From contig JBFWUM010000111.1 in NCBI GenBank assembly GCA_050247255.1, positions 1-5,078 on the forward strand: a stretch of DNA of 5,078 bases. The letters run 5' to 3'. Shown one piece after another: positions 1 to 5,078 of this stretch. Position 1 is the first letter of the stretch, and every line of letters starts with the position of its first letter. Position numbers and translations under genes: made by a program. The notes beneath the pieces are model-generated. The model saw only the letters and a list, made by a program, of their open reading frames with translations. It made no database searches and was not told where the DNA came from. This stretch comes from JBFWUM01 sp050247255. Its GTDB lineage: Bacteria; Acidobacteriota; Vicinamibacteria; Vicinamibacterales; UBA2999.

Positions 1-88
1 CCTGTTGTACGCTGCGACGGAGGACGGCGCCGGACGCGACGGCGGCTGTGAGCGTACCGAGCGTCGACACCTGCGGGTGAGCGGCCAT
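1..88 (-). CDS. 5' end of an unidentified divergent gene (partial)
   Basis: An ATG at 88-86 on the minus strand opens a frame that stays free of stops to the window edge, giving 29 codons beginning MAAHPQVSTLGTLTAAV and ending VLRRSVQQ. Third positions are mostly G or C, like the neighbouring genes. The start lies 7 bases after an extended -10 box (TGGTAAGAT), which supports a real, possibly leaderless, start. There is no Shine-Dalgarno sequence. The pattern T-L-G-x-L followed by S-G and R-S-V faintly recalls the N-terminus of magnesium-chelatase/MoxR-like AAA+ ATPases, where a TLG..L..SG...RSV..E stretch precedes the ATPase domain. That is a recollection from a very short fragment, so I name no gene. 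It diverges from the phosphodiesterase gene with 18 bases between the start codons. It could also be a chance open frame. Confidence 0.45.
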   Translation of the reverse strand, partial: MAAHPQVSTLGTLTAAVASGAVLRRSVQQ

Positions 89-95
89 GCCCCGA

Positions 96-104
96 ATCTT
101 ACCA
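96..104 (-). promoter_or_regulatory. extended -10 promoter element for the divergent left gene
   Basis: On the minus strand the bases read TGGTAAGAT: an extended -10 TG motif, one base, then TAAGAT (101 down to 96, 5 of 6 matches to TATAAT). Seven bases separate it from the A of the ATG at 88, the normal distance from a -10 box to the transcription start, so transcript and translation could begin at the same base. I see no convincing -35 hexamer, which extended -10 promoters often do without. Confidence 0.45.
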
Positions 105-106
105 GC

Positions 107-907
107 GTGACCTTCTTCGACCACCCCGGCCCACTGGTGTTCGCCCACCGCGGCGGCCGCGCCCTGGCGCCCGAGAACACGCTGCTCGCGTTCGACACCG
201 GCCTGGCCGCCGGCGCGGATGGGCTTGAGTGTGACGTCCGTCTGTCGGCGGACGGGGTGCCCGTCGTCATCCACGACGAGACCCTCGACCGCACGACCGA
301 CCTCACGGGCCCCGTCCGCGCCAGGACCGCCGCCGAACTCGCGCGGGCGGACGCCGCGGCGCGGTTCGAGCAGGACGGCCGGCGGCCGTGGCAGGGCCAG
401 GGCGTGGGCATTCCGACGCTCGCCGAGGTGCTGCGCCGGTATCCCGACCGCCGCATCGTCGTCGAGATGAAGGACCACCTGCCGGACCTGGGCACCGCCG
501 TGGCCGCCATCCTCCGCCGGGACGGCGGCGACCTGGAGCGCCTGTGCATCGGCGGGTTCGGCGCGCGTCCGGTCGAGGCCTGCCGCCAGGCCCTTCCGGG
601 CGTGACCAGCAGTGCGCACGTGCGCGAGGTGCGGCGCGCGCTCTACGCCTCGTGGATGGGCTGGCCGGTCCGGTCGCGGGCATACGGCGGCTATCAGGTG
701 CCGGAAACGCGGGGCCGTCTGCGCGTGGTGTCGCGCCGTTTCATCCGGGCCGTGCACCGGGCCGGGCACCATGTGCAGGTCTGGACGGTCAACGACGAGG
801 CCGACATGCGCCGGCTGCTCGACTGGGGCGTCGACGCGCTGATCACCGACGTCCCCGGCGTGGCCGCAACACTCGTGGACGCGCGGCGGGCGACGCCGGG
901 CCGCTGA
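107..907 (+). CDS. glycerophosphodiester phosphodiesterase family protein
   Basis: This enzyme would hydrolyse glycerophosphodiesters to sn-glycerol 3-phosphate and an alcohol, in phospholipid head-group turnover. With the GTG at 107 as start it has 266 residues, typical of a single GDPD TIM-barrel domain. Visible motifs are the N-terminal HRGG with catalytic His14, the following PENT stretch (Glu23), metal ligands Glu41 and Asp43 in LECDVR, the second catalytic His56 in VVIHDETLDRTT, Glu120 and Lys122 in VVEMKDH, and the C-terminal VQVWTVN...ALITDVPG strand. There is no signal peptide or membrane segment, so it is probably cytoplasmic. The frame is open back to a TTG at 5, but that extension is Arg/Gly-rich, matches nothing in the family and overlaps the divergent gene, so I prefer GTG 107, although it lacks a clear Shine-Dalgarno sequence. 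GTG 77 is an alternative. The family is clear; the exact substrate is not. Confidence 0.93.
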   Translation: MTFFDHPGPLVFAHRGGRALAPENTLLAFDTGLAAGADGLECDVRLSADGVPVVIHDETLDRTTDLTGPVRARTAAELARADAAARFEQDGRRPWQGQGVGIPTLAEVLRRYPDRRIVVEMKDHLPDLGTAVAAILRRDGGDLERLCIGGFGARPVEACRQALPGVTSSAHVREVRRALYASWMGWPVRSRAYGGYQVPETRGRLRVVSRRFIRAVHRAGHHVQVWTVNDEADMRRLLDWGVDALITDVPGVAATLVDARRATPGR

Positions 908-912
908 GGCGG

Positions 913-941
913 TTGCGTTCTCCCGGCCCGCGCGCTAGCAT
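913..941 (+). promoter_or_regulatory. candidate sigma70-type promoter for the cytochrome c gene
   Basis: TTGCGT (913-918) and TAGCAT (936-941) are separated by exactly 17 bases, the preferred -35/-10 spacing, in an otherwise very GC-rich gap. Each hexamer is only a partial match (TTG retained in the -35; TA..AT in the -10). Transcription would start near 948, giving a leader of roughly 70 bases before the cytochrome ATG at 1022. The -10 lies in the loop of an inverted repeat. Confidence 0.3.
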
Positions 942-963
942 TCCGGCGCGCGGGTGGGCCGGG
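922..963 (+). terminator. strong GC hairpin after the GDPD gene; terminator-like or operator
   Basis: Arms CCCGCGCGC (927-935) and GCGCGCGGG (946-954) are perfectly complementary over 9 bp around a 10-base loop. In an alternative longer fold, CCCGGCCC (922-929) pairs with GGGCCGGG (956-963) and GCGCGC (930-935) pairs with GCGCGC (946-951), leaving a 4-base bulge. It begins 14 bases after the GDPD stop codon, where a terminator would be expected. No T-run follows, so it is not a canonical intrinsic terminator. It could equally be a regulator-binding palindrome for the cytochrome promoter or a structured leader. Confidence 0.4.
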
Positions 964-1006
964 CTGGTCCGGCGCACCCCACAGTTTCCGGTTTACTCAC
1001 TCACAC

Positions 1007-1013
1007 GGAAGGA
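1007..1013 (+). promoter_or_regulatory. Shine-Dalgarno for the cytochrome c gene
   Basis: GGAAGGA lies 8 bases upstream of the ATG at 1022. This is the best ribosome binding site in the window and fixes the start, giving a protein that opens directly with a signal peptide. Confidence 0.8.
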
Positions 1014-1021
1014 TTACGCGT

Positions 1022-1435
1022 ATGCGCAAATGGACTTCAGGCGCGATCGTCGCGCTCGCAGTCGTGGCCGGCATCTCCGTCTGGGCGGCTGAGAAGCCGT
1101 CGGCCGAGTTCCAGGCGGCCATGAAGAACGCCGGCGGAGCGATGCAGAGCATCGGCAAGGCCACCGCCGCGATGGATTACGCGCAGGTCGAGAAGGACGC
1201 CGCCACGCTGACGGCCACGTTCCAGACGGTGGGCAAGCACTTCACCGAGGCCAAGAACGATGCGGCGCTCGTCCACTGCAAGGCCGCCTTCGAGGCGACC
1301 GGCGAACTGGCCGCGGCCGCCAAGGCGAAGGACGCCGCCGCCATCGGCGCCGCCACGAAGAAGCTGGGTGGCGCCTGCGGCGCCTGCCACATGGCCCACC
1401 GCGAGAAGACCGCGGACGGCTTCCTGATCAAGTAG
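1022..1435 (+). CDS. exported class II cytochrome c (cytochrome c'/c-556-like)
   Basis: A small mono-haem cytochrome of 137 residues. It starts with a Sec signal peptide: basic MRK, a hydrophobic stretch from about residue 7 to 21, and a probable cleavage site after VWA or VWAA (residues 22-23). The mature part is an Ala/Lys-rich, helix-forming domain and the single haem motif CGACH (residues 119-123) lies near the C-terminus, the diagnostic layout of the class II four-helix-bundle family. Met34 in FQAAMKN on the first helix is placed like the sixth haem ligand of low-spin c-556 proteins; five-coordinate cytochromes c' lack it. It should act in the periplasm in electron transfer, or in NO/CO binding if high-spin. 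An extra Cys lies in VHCKAAF. The gene stands alone, with no partner dehydrogenase or oxidase in view. Confidence 0.85.
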   Translation: MRKWTSGAIVALAVVAGISVWAAEKPSAEFQAAMKNAGGAMQSIGKATAAMDYAQVEKDAATLTATFQTVGKHFTEAKNDAALVHCKAAFEATGELAAAAKAKDAAAIGAATKKLGGACGACHMAHREKTADGFLIK

Positions 1436-1453
1436 CGACGGCGCACCATCCGT

Positions 1454-1481
1454 GCCGCGGGGCGCCTCGGCGTCCCGCGGT
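1454..1481. terminator. hairpin between convergent genes, probable bidirectional terminator
   Basis: The arms at 1455-1466 and 1469-1480 pair over 12 positions with one G-T wobble. The innermost pair must open, giving a CTCG tetraloop, and an outer G-T pair (1454/1481) can extend the stem. It sits 19 bases beyond the cytochrome stop codon and 31 bases beyond the glycosylase stop on the other strand, where a shared terminator is expected. A T-run is absent on both sides; only a pyrimidine-rich stretch follows on the plus strand. Placement and stem strength are the support, and termination itself is inferred. Confidence 0.5.
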
Positions 1482-1512
1482 CCTGCCTCCCAGCCGCCAT
1501 CCGGCGGACGCT

Positions 1513-2235
1513 TCACCCCTCCAGCCGCCGCCTCGCCGTCCGGAACACGTCGCGCATCATCGGCTGCGTGAGCCGTCCCGTATTCGTGTTCTGCCGGCTC
1601 GGGTGATAGCAGCCGACGAGCAGCGGCTCACCCGGGCCCAGGTCGCAGACGGCGCCGTGGCCGAACGCCGGCTTCGGCCGCACCGTCGCGCCCCGTTCGG
1701 CCGCCAGGCGCAGCCAGGCCGAGAACGCGAGGCCGCCGAGCGCCACGACGACGCGGACGCGGGGCAGCCCCGCGAACTCCGCCGCCAGGTGGGGCAGGCA
1801 GCGCGCAATCTCCTCCGGTGCCGGTTTGTTGTCGGGCGGCGCGCAGCGGACGGCCGCCGCGATGTAGGCGTCCGTCAACCGCAGGCCGTCGTCCCGGTGC
1901 CGGGAGGTCGCCTGGTTCGCGAAGCCCGTCTGGTGCAGCGCGGCCATCAGGAAGTCGCCCGACCCGCCGGGGCCGTCGCCCGTGAAGACGCGTCCGGTCC
2001 GGTTGGCCCCGTGCGCCGCCGGCGCCAGGCCGACGATCAGCAACCGGGCCATCGGGTCGCCGAAACCGGGGACGGGCCGCGCCCAGTAGACGTCGTCGCG
2101 GTACGCCTTCTTCTTCTCGCGGCCGATGCGTTTGCAGTAGGTGCGGAGTCGGGGACAGGCGTCGCAGGCCACGATCGCGCCATGAACGTGCGCCAATCCT
2201 GCCGGCAGCCGGTCGATACGCAACCCCTTCGGCAT
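1513..2235 (-). CDS. uracil-DNA glycosylase, family 5 (UdgB-type, Fe-S)
   Basis: A base-excision repair enzyme of 240 residues that removes uracil, and in this family often hypoxanthine or other deaminated bases, from DNA. Motif 1 is GLAPAAHGANRTGRVFTGD (about residues 69-87); the alanine where family 1 and 4 enzymes have Asp or Glu is the family 5 signature. The C-terminal motif HPSRQNTNTGRLT (residues 211-223) holds the conserved His211. Cys24, Cys27, Cys131 and Cys146 are arranged as the four 4Fe-4S ligands (CDAC near the N-terminus, RCAP and RCLP in the middle). The ATG at 2235-2233 leaves 35 bases to the divergent aceE start. I see no Shine-Dalgarno upstream, and the candidate promoter would give a leader of only about 4-5 bases. 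It is cytoplasmic and probably transcribed alone. Confidence 0.94.
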   Translation of the reverse strand: MPKGLRIDRLPAGLAHVHGAIVACDACPRLRTYCKRIGREKKKAYRDDVYWARPVPGFGDPMARLLIVGLAPAAHGANRTGRVFTGDGPGGSGDFLMAALHQTGFANQATSRHRDDGLRLTDAYIAAAVRCAPPDNKPAPEEIARCLPHLAAEFAGLPRVRVVVALGGLAFSAWLRLAAERGATVRPKPAFGHGAVCDLGPGEPLLVGCYHPSRQNTNTGRLTQPMMRDVFRTARRRLEG

Positions 2236-2244
2236 GGTGCGACC

Positions 2245-2255
2245 GATAAGATAAG
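2245..2255 (+). promoter_or_regulatory. candidate -10 region for the aceE operon (GATAAGATAAG)
   Basis: TAAGAT at 2247-2252 matches TATAAT at 5 of 6 positions and would start transcription near 2260, giving a short leader of about 11 bases that still contains the purine-rich ribosome site. No good -35 hexamer is seen 16-18 bases upstream. The element is the only AT-rich patch in the intergenic gap and is built from two GATAA units in tandem. Confidence 0.4.
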
Positions 2256-2277
2256 CGGGAAAGAGGACGCATGCGAA
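2248..2277 (-). promoter_or_regulatory. candidate promoter for the uracil-DNA glycosylase gene
   Basis: On the minus strand TTCGCA (2277 down to 2272, 4 of 6 matches to TTGACA) lies 18 bases from TATCTT (2253 down to 2248, 4 of 6 matches to TATAAT). Transcription would begin near 2240, a few bases before the glycosylase ATG. The -35 lies inside the first codons of aceE and the -10 overlaps that of aceE, so the two promoters would compete for polymerase. Confidence 0.35.
2262..2267 (+). promoter_or_regulatory. Shine-Dalgarno for aceE
   Basis: AGAGGA lies 3 bases before the ATG at 2271, closer than usual but within a purine-rich run that begins at 2257. It supports this start, which gives an N-terminus aligning with known AceE proteins. 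Confidence 0.6.
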
Positions 2278-4946
2278 ATCCAGTGCCGACCGACGCGACC
2301 GACATTGAGGCCCTCGAAACGCGCGAGTGGCTCGACTCTCTCGACTACGTGCTGCAGCACGGCGGCCCCGCCCGTGTAGGGCGGCTGCTGCACGACCTCG
2401 GCGTCCATGCCCAGGAGGCGGGCGTCCGGCTGCCGTTCACGGCCGCCACGGCCTACATCAACACCATCCCCGCGGATCGGCAGCCGCCGATTCCCGGCAG
2501 CCGCGAGATCGAGCGCCGCATCAAGAGCCTCGTGCGCTGGAACGCACTGGCGATGGTCGTGCGCGCCAACCGTAACGAGGACGGCATCGGCGGCCACATT
2601 TCGACGTTCGCGTCGTCCGCCACGCTGTACGAGGTGGGCTTCAACCACTTCTTCCGCGGCAAGGGCACCAACGACCAGGACCTGATCTTCTTCCAGGGCC
2701 ACGGGGCCCCCGGGATCTACGCGCGGGCGTTTCTCGAAGGCCGGCTCACCGTGCAGCAGCTCGAGAACTTCCGGCGCGAGCTGAAGCCCGGCGGCGGGCT
2801 GTCCTCGTATCCGCACCCGTGGCTGATGCCGGACTTCTGGGAGTTCCCCACCGTCTCGATGGGGCTCGGGCCCATCACCGCGATCTACCAGGCGCGCTTC
2901 ATGCGCTACCTCGAGGACCGCGGCCTGAAGCCGAAGGGCAAGGCCAAGGTCTGGGCGTTCATCGGCGACGGCGAAACGGACGAGCCGGAAACGCTCGGGG
3001 CCATCACGCTGGCCTCGCGCGAGAAGCTCGACAACCTGATCTTCGTCATCAACTGCAACCTGCAGCGCCTCGACGGCCCCGTGCGCGGCAACGGCCAGAT
3101 CATCCAGGAACTCGAAGCGGCGTTCCGCGGCGCGGGCTGGAACGTGATCAAGGCGATCTGGGGCTCCGAGTGGGACCCGTTGCTCGCGAAGGATCACGAC
3201 GGCCTGCTCGTCAAGCGGATGGGCGAGGTGGTCGACGGCGAGTACCAGAAGTACGCCGTCTCGTCCGGCGCGTACATCCGGGAGCACTTCTGGGGCAAGG
3301 ATCCGCGCCTGCTCGCGATGGTCAGCCATCTCTCCGACGAGCAGCTCAAGAAGCTCTCGCTCGGCGGCCACGACCCCGTGAAGGTGTTTGCCGCGTATGA
3401 CGCCGCCGTGCGGCACACCGGGCAGCCGACGGTGATCCTCGCGCGCACGATCAAGGGCTACGGCATCGGCGAGGCGGGTGAGGGCAAGAACATCACGCAC
3501 CAGCAGAAGAAGCTGAACGAAGCCGAACTGCGCGCGTTCCGGTCGCGCTTCGGGATCCCGATCTCGGACGAGGACGTCGCGAACGCGCCCTTCTATCTGC
3601 CGCCGGTGGACAGTCCCGAGGCCAAGTACATCCAGGCGCGCCGCGCCGAGCTGGACGGCTTCGTGCCGTCGCGCCGAGTGGTCGCGCCGCCACTCGAACT
3701 GCAGACACTGCCGGAGGTGTTCACCGAGTTCCACGAGGGCACGCCGGACCGGAAGGCGTCCACGACGATGGCCTTCGTCCGGATGCTCGCGAAGATGCTG
3801 CGCGACCCGGAGATCGGCAAGCTCGTCGTGCCCATCGTGCCGGACGAAGCCCGCACGTTCGGCATGGAGCCGCTGTTCCGTCAGGTCGGCATCTACTCGC
3901 ACTCGGGCCAGCTCTACGAGCCTGTCGACAGCGACACGCTGCTCTTCTACAAGGAAGCGCGGGACGGCCAGATTCTCGAAGAGGGGATCAACGAAGCCGG
4001 GTCGATGTCGTCGTTCGTGGCGGCCGGCACGGCCTACGCGACGTACGGCGTCAACACGATCCCGTTCTTCATCTTCTATTCGATGTTCGGCATGCAGCGC
4101 GTCGGCGACCTCGTGTGGCTCGCCGCGGATTCACGCACGCGTGGCTTCCTGCTGGGCGGCACCTCCGGCCGGACGACGCTGGCCGGCGAAGGCCTCCAGC
4201 ACCAGGACGGCCACAGCCACCTGCTCGCGAGCGCCGTGCCGAACCTGCTCGCCTACGACCCGACGTTCGCCTACGAGATCGCCGTGATCATCGAGGACGG
4301 CATCCGCCGGATGTACAAGGAGCAGGAGAGCATCTTCTACTACATCACCGTGATGAACGAGCAGTACGGGCAGCCCGCGATGCCGGCCGGCGTCCGCGAG
4401 GACATCCTCCGCGGGCTCTACCGGCTCAAGCCGGCGGAGAAGTCCACGGCGCTGCGCGCGCAGTTGATCGGCGGCGGTGCGATCCTGCTCGAGGTGCTCA
4501 AGGCGCAGGAGATGCTCGCGGCCGACCATGGCGTGTCCGCGGACGTCTGGAGCGCGACCAGCTACACGGAGCTCGCGCGGGATGCGAACGCGGTCGCGCG
4601 CTGGAACCGTCTGCATCCGGGCGAGCCGCCGCGCGAGTCGCACATCGCACGCTGCCTGGCCGGCACCGACGGCGTCGTCGTGGCCGCCTCGGATTACGTC
4701 AAGGCGCTGCCGGACACGATCGGGCGCTGGCTGAAACGGCCGGTCGTCAGCCTCGGCACCGACGGGTTCGGCCGCAGCGAAGGCCGGTCGGCCCTGCGGG
4801 ACTTCTTCGAGGTCGACGCCCGGCACATCGTCGTAGCCACGCTCTCCGCCCTCGCCGAGGACGGGAAGGTGACGCCCGAGGTGGTGAAGACGGCCATCCA
4901 GCGCTACGGCATCGACGCCAGCCGTCCCAATCCCGCCGTCTCATGA
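2271..4946 (+). CDS. aceE: pyruvate dehydrogenase E1 component, homodimeric type
   Basis: A thiamine-diphosphate enzyme of 891 residues (E. coli AceE is 887) that decarboxylates pyruvate and reductively acetylates the lipoyl group of E2, linking glycolysis to acetyl-CoA. It aligns with AceE along its whole length, from ETREWLDSLDYVL through YINTIP to the C-terminal LGTDGFGRSEGR. The ThDP/Mg site is GDGETDEPE (residues 232-240, Asp233) with NCNLQRLDGP (Asn263, Gln265). His410 in GKNITHQ matches E. coli His407 of the active-site loop. Glu575 in EEGINEAG is the likely cofactor-activating glutamate. GGTSGRTTLAGEGLQH lies from about residue 629. The N-terminal ~45 residues are the expected E2-binding segment. 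No truncation or missing key residue is seen. The downstream E2 gene overlaps it by 4 bases, so the two are co-transcribed. The cytoplasmic E1-E2 complex would be completed by an E3 outside the window. Confidence 0.98.
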   Translation: MRNPVPTDATDIEALETREWLDSLDYVLQHGGPARVGRLLHDLGVHAQEAGVRLPFTAATAYINTIPADRQPPIPGSREIERRIKSLVRWNALAMVVRANRNEDGIGGHISTFASSATLYEVGFNHFFRGKGTNDQDLIFFQGHGAPGIYARAFLEGRLTVQQLENFRRELKPGGGLSSYPHPWLMPDFWEFPTVSMGLGPITAIYQARFMRYLEDRGLKPKGKAKVWAFIGDGETDEPETLGAITLASREKLDNLIFVINCNLQRLDGPVRGNGQIIQELEAAFRGAGWNVIKAIWGSEWDPLLAKDHDGLLVKRMGEVVDGEYQKYAVSSGAYIREHFWGKDPRLLAMVSHLSDEQLKKLSLGGHDPVKVFAAYDAAVRHTGQPTVILARTIKGYGIGEAGEGKNITHQQKKLNEAELRAFRSRFGIPISDEDVANAPFYLPPVDSPEAKYIQARRAELDGFVPSRRVVAPPLELQTLPEVFTEFHEGTPDRKASTTMAFVRMLAKMLRDPEIGKLVVPIVPDEARTFGMEPLFRQVGIYSHSGQLYEPVDSDTLLFYKEARDGQILEEGINEAGSMSSFVAAGTAYATYGVNTIPFFIFYSMFGMQRVGDLVWLAADSRTRGFLLGGTSGRTTLAGEGLQHQDGHSHLLASAVPNLLAYDPTFAYEIAVIIEDGIRRMYKEQESIFYYITVMNEQYGQPAMPAGVREDILRGLYRLKPAEKSTALRAQLIGGGAILLEVLKAQEMLAADHGVSADVWSATSYTELARDANAVARWNRLHPGEPPRESHIARCLAGTDGVVVAASDYVKALPDTIGRWLKRPVVSLGTDGFGRSEGRSALRDFFEVDARHIVVATLSALAEDGKVTPEVVKTAIQRYGIDASRPNPAVS

Positions 4947-5078
4947 GCACACTGGTCCTGCCCGAGCTGGGCGAGAACGTTGCATCGGGCACCGTCGCCC
5001 GCCTGCTGGTGAGCGTCGGCGACACGATCGCGAAAGACCAGGGCGTCGTCGAGCTGGAGACGGACAAGGCGACCGTCG
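4943..5078 (+). CDS. aceF: dihydrolipoamide acetyltransferase (PDH E2), N-terminal lipoyl domain, partial
   Basis: The first 45 codons of an E2 gene run off the right edge. They encode an N-terminal lipoyl domain: LVLPELGENVASGTV, then LLVSVGDTIAKDQGVVELE, then the lipoylation motif ETDKATV with Lys42 as the attachment site. The ATG at 4943 overlaps the aceE stop in an ATGA junction and has no Shine-Dalgarno of its own, so it probably relies on ribosomes finishing aceE. Lipoyl domains of 2-oxoglutarate and branched-chain E2 proteins look alike; the assignment to pyruvate dehydrogenase comes from aceE immediately upstream. The number of lipoyl domains and the catalytic core cannot be seen. Confidence 0.92.
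   Translation, partial: MSTLVLPELGENVASGTVARLLVSVGDTIAKDQGVVELETDKATV

Noticed and set aside
5..106. N-terminal extension of the phosphodiesterase from a TTG at 5.
   Set aside because: It has no family similarity, has low-complexity Arg/Gly-rich composition and no ribosome site, and conflicts with the divergent minus-strand start at 88.
388..1092. A plus-strand frame overlapping the phosphodiesterase gene and the cytochrome start.
   Set aside because: It is a shadow frame with Arg/Pro/Gly-rich translation that spans the intergenic hairpin and the cytochrome ribosome site.
2349..2360. A perfect 12-base palindrome, GTGCTGCAGCAC, early in aceE.
   Set aside because: It is explained by the common codons for Val-Leu-Gln-His in a GC-rich genome and lies inside the conserved N-terminal region.
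1603..2379. A plus-strand open frame opposite the glycosylase gene, running into aceE.
   Set aside because: It is a low-complexity Arg/Ala/Gln-rich shadow of the real minus-strand gene and would have to overlap the aceE start in another frame.
2368..2384. A 6-bp hairpin CCGCCC-GTGTA-GGGCGG near the start of aceE.
   Set aside because: It is fully within codons of a conserved protein; stems of this size are frequent by chance at this GC content.
2037..3902. A very long open frame on the minus strand across aceE (over 600 codons).
   Set aside because: It lies antisense to a certain aceE gene aligned over its full length, crosses into the glycosylase gene on the same strand in another frame, and its translation is Arg/Ala/Val/Asp-rich without any recognisable motif. 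Stop-free antisense frames are expected in GC-rich coding DNA.
1..5078. Search for an unusual multi-gene system, mobile element, CRISPR array, riboswitch or tRNA.
   Set aside because: All complete genes belong to known families, the gaps are 114 bases or less, and I saw no direct-repeat array, terminal inverted repeats with a transposase, or tRNA-like cloverleaf.

Overview
The window is GC-rich bacterial chromosomal DNA with G or C at most third codon positions. It is densely packed with housekeeping genes, and I see no insertion sequence, phage gene, tRNA/rRNA or CRISPR array. The combination of a homodimeric (AceE-type) pyruvate dehydrogenase E1, a family 5 (UdgB-type) uracil-DNA glycosylase and a small class II cytochrome c suggests an aerobic or facultative GC-rich lineage. 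Acidobacteriota (Vicinamibacteria-like) is my best guess, but this is inference from gene content and codon use only.

Layout, left to right. Bases 1-88 hold the first 29 codons of an unrecognised minus-strand gene whose start codon sits just downstream of a good extended -10 box, so it may be leaderless. Diverging from it is a cytoplasmic glycerophosphodiester phosphodiesterase (107-907, GTG start proposed). A 114-base gap with a strong GC inverted repeat, whose loop contains a candidate -10 element, precedes an exported class II cytochrome c (1022-1435, good Shine-Dalgarno). The cytochrome converges on the uracil-DNA glycosylase (minus strand, 1513-2235), with a strong hairpin between them. 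The glycosylase diverges from aceE (2271-4946) across only 35 bases containing a GATAAGATAAG repeat that can serve as the -10 element on both strands. aceE overlaps by four bases (ATGA) the start of the E2 dihydrolipoamide acetyltransferase gene, which runs off the right edge.

Functionally the right half is the start of a pyruvate dehydrogenase operon: E1 decarboxylates pyruvate and passes the acetyl group to the lipoyl lysine of E2. The other genes are single units: phospholipid head-group turnover (GDPD), periplasmic electron transfer or gas binding (cytochrome c) and DNA base-excision repair (UDG). I see no sign of an undescribed multi-gene system. The most informative unexplained signals are in the short intergenic regions.
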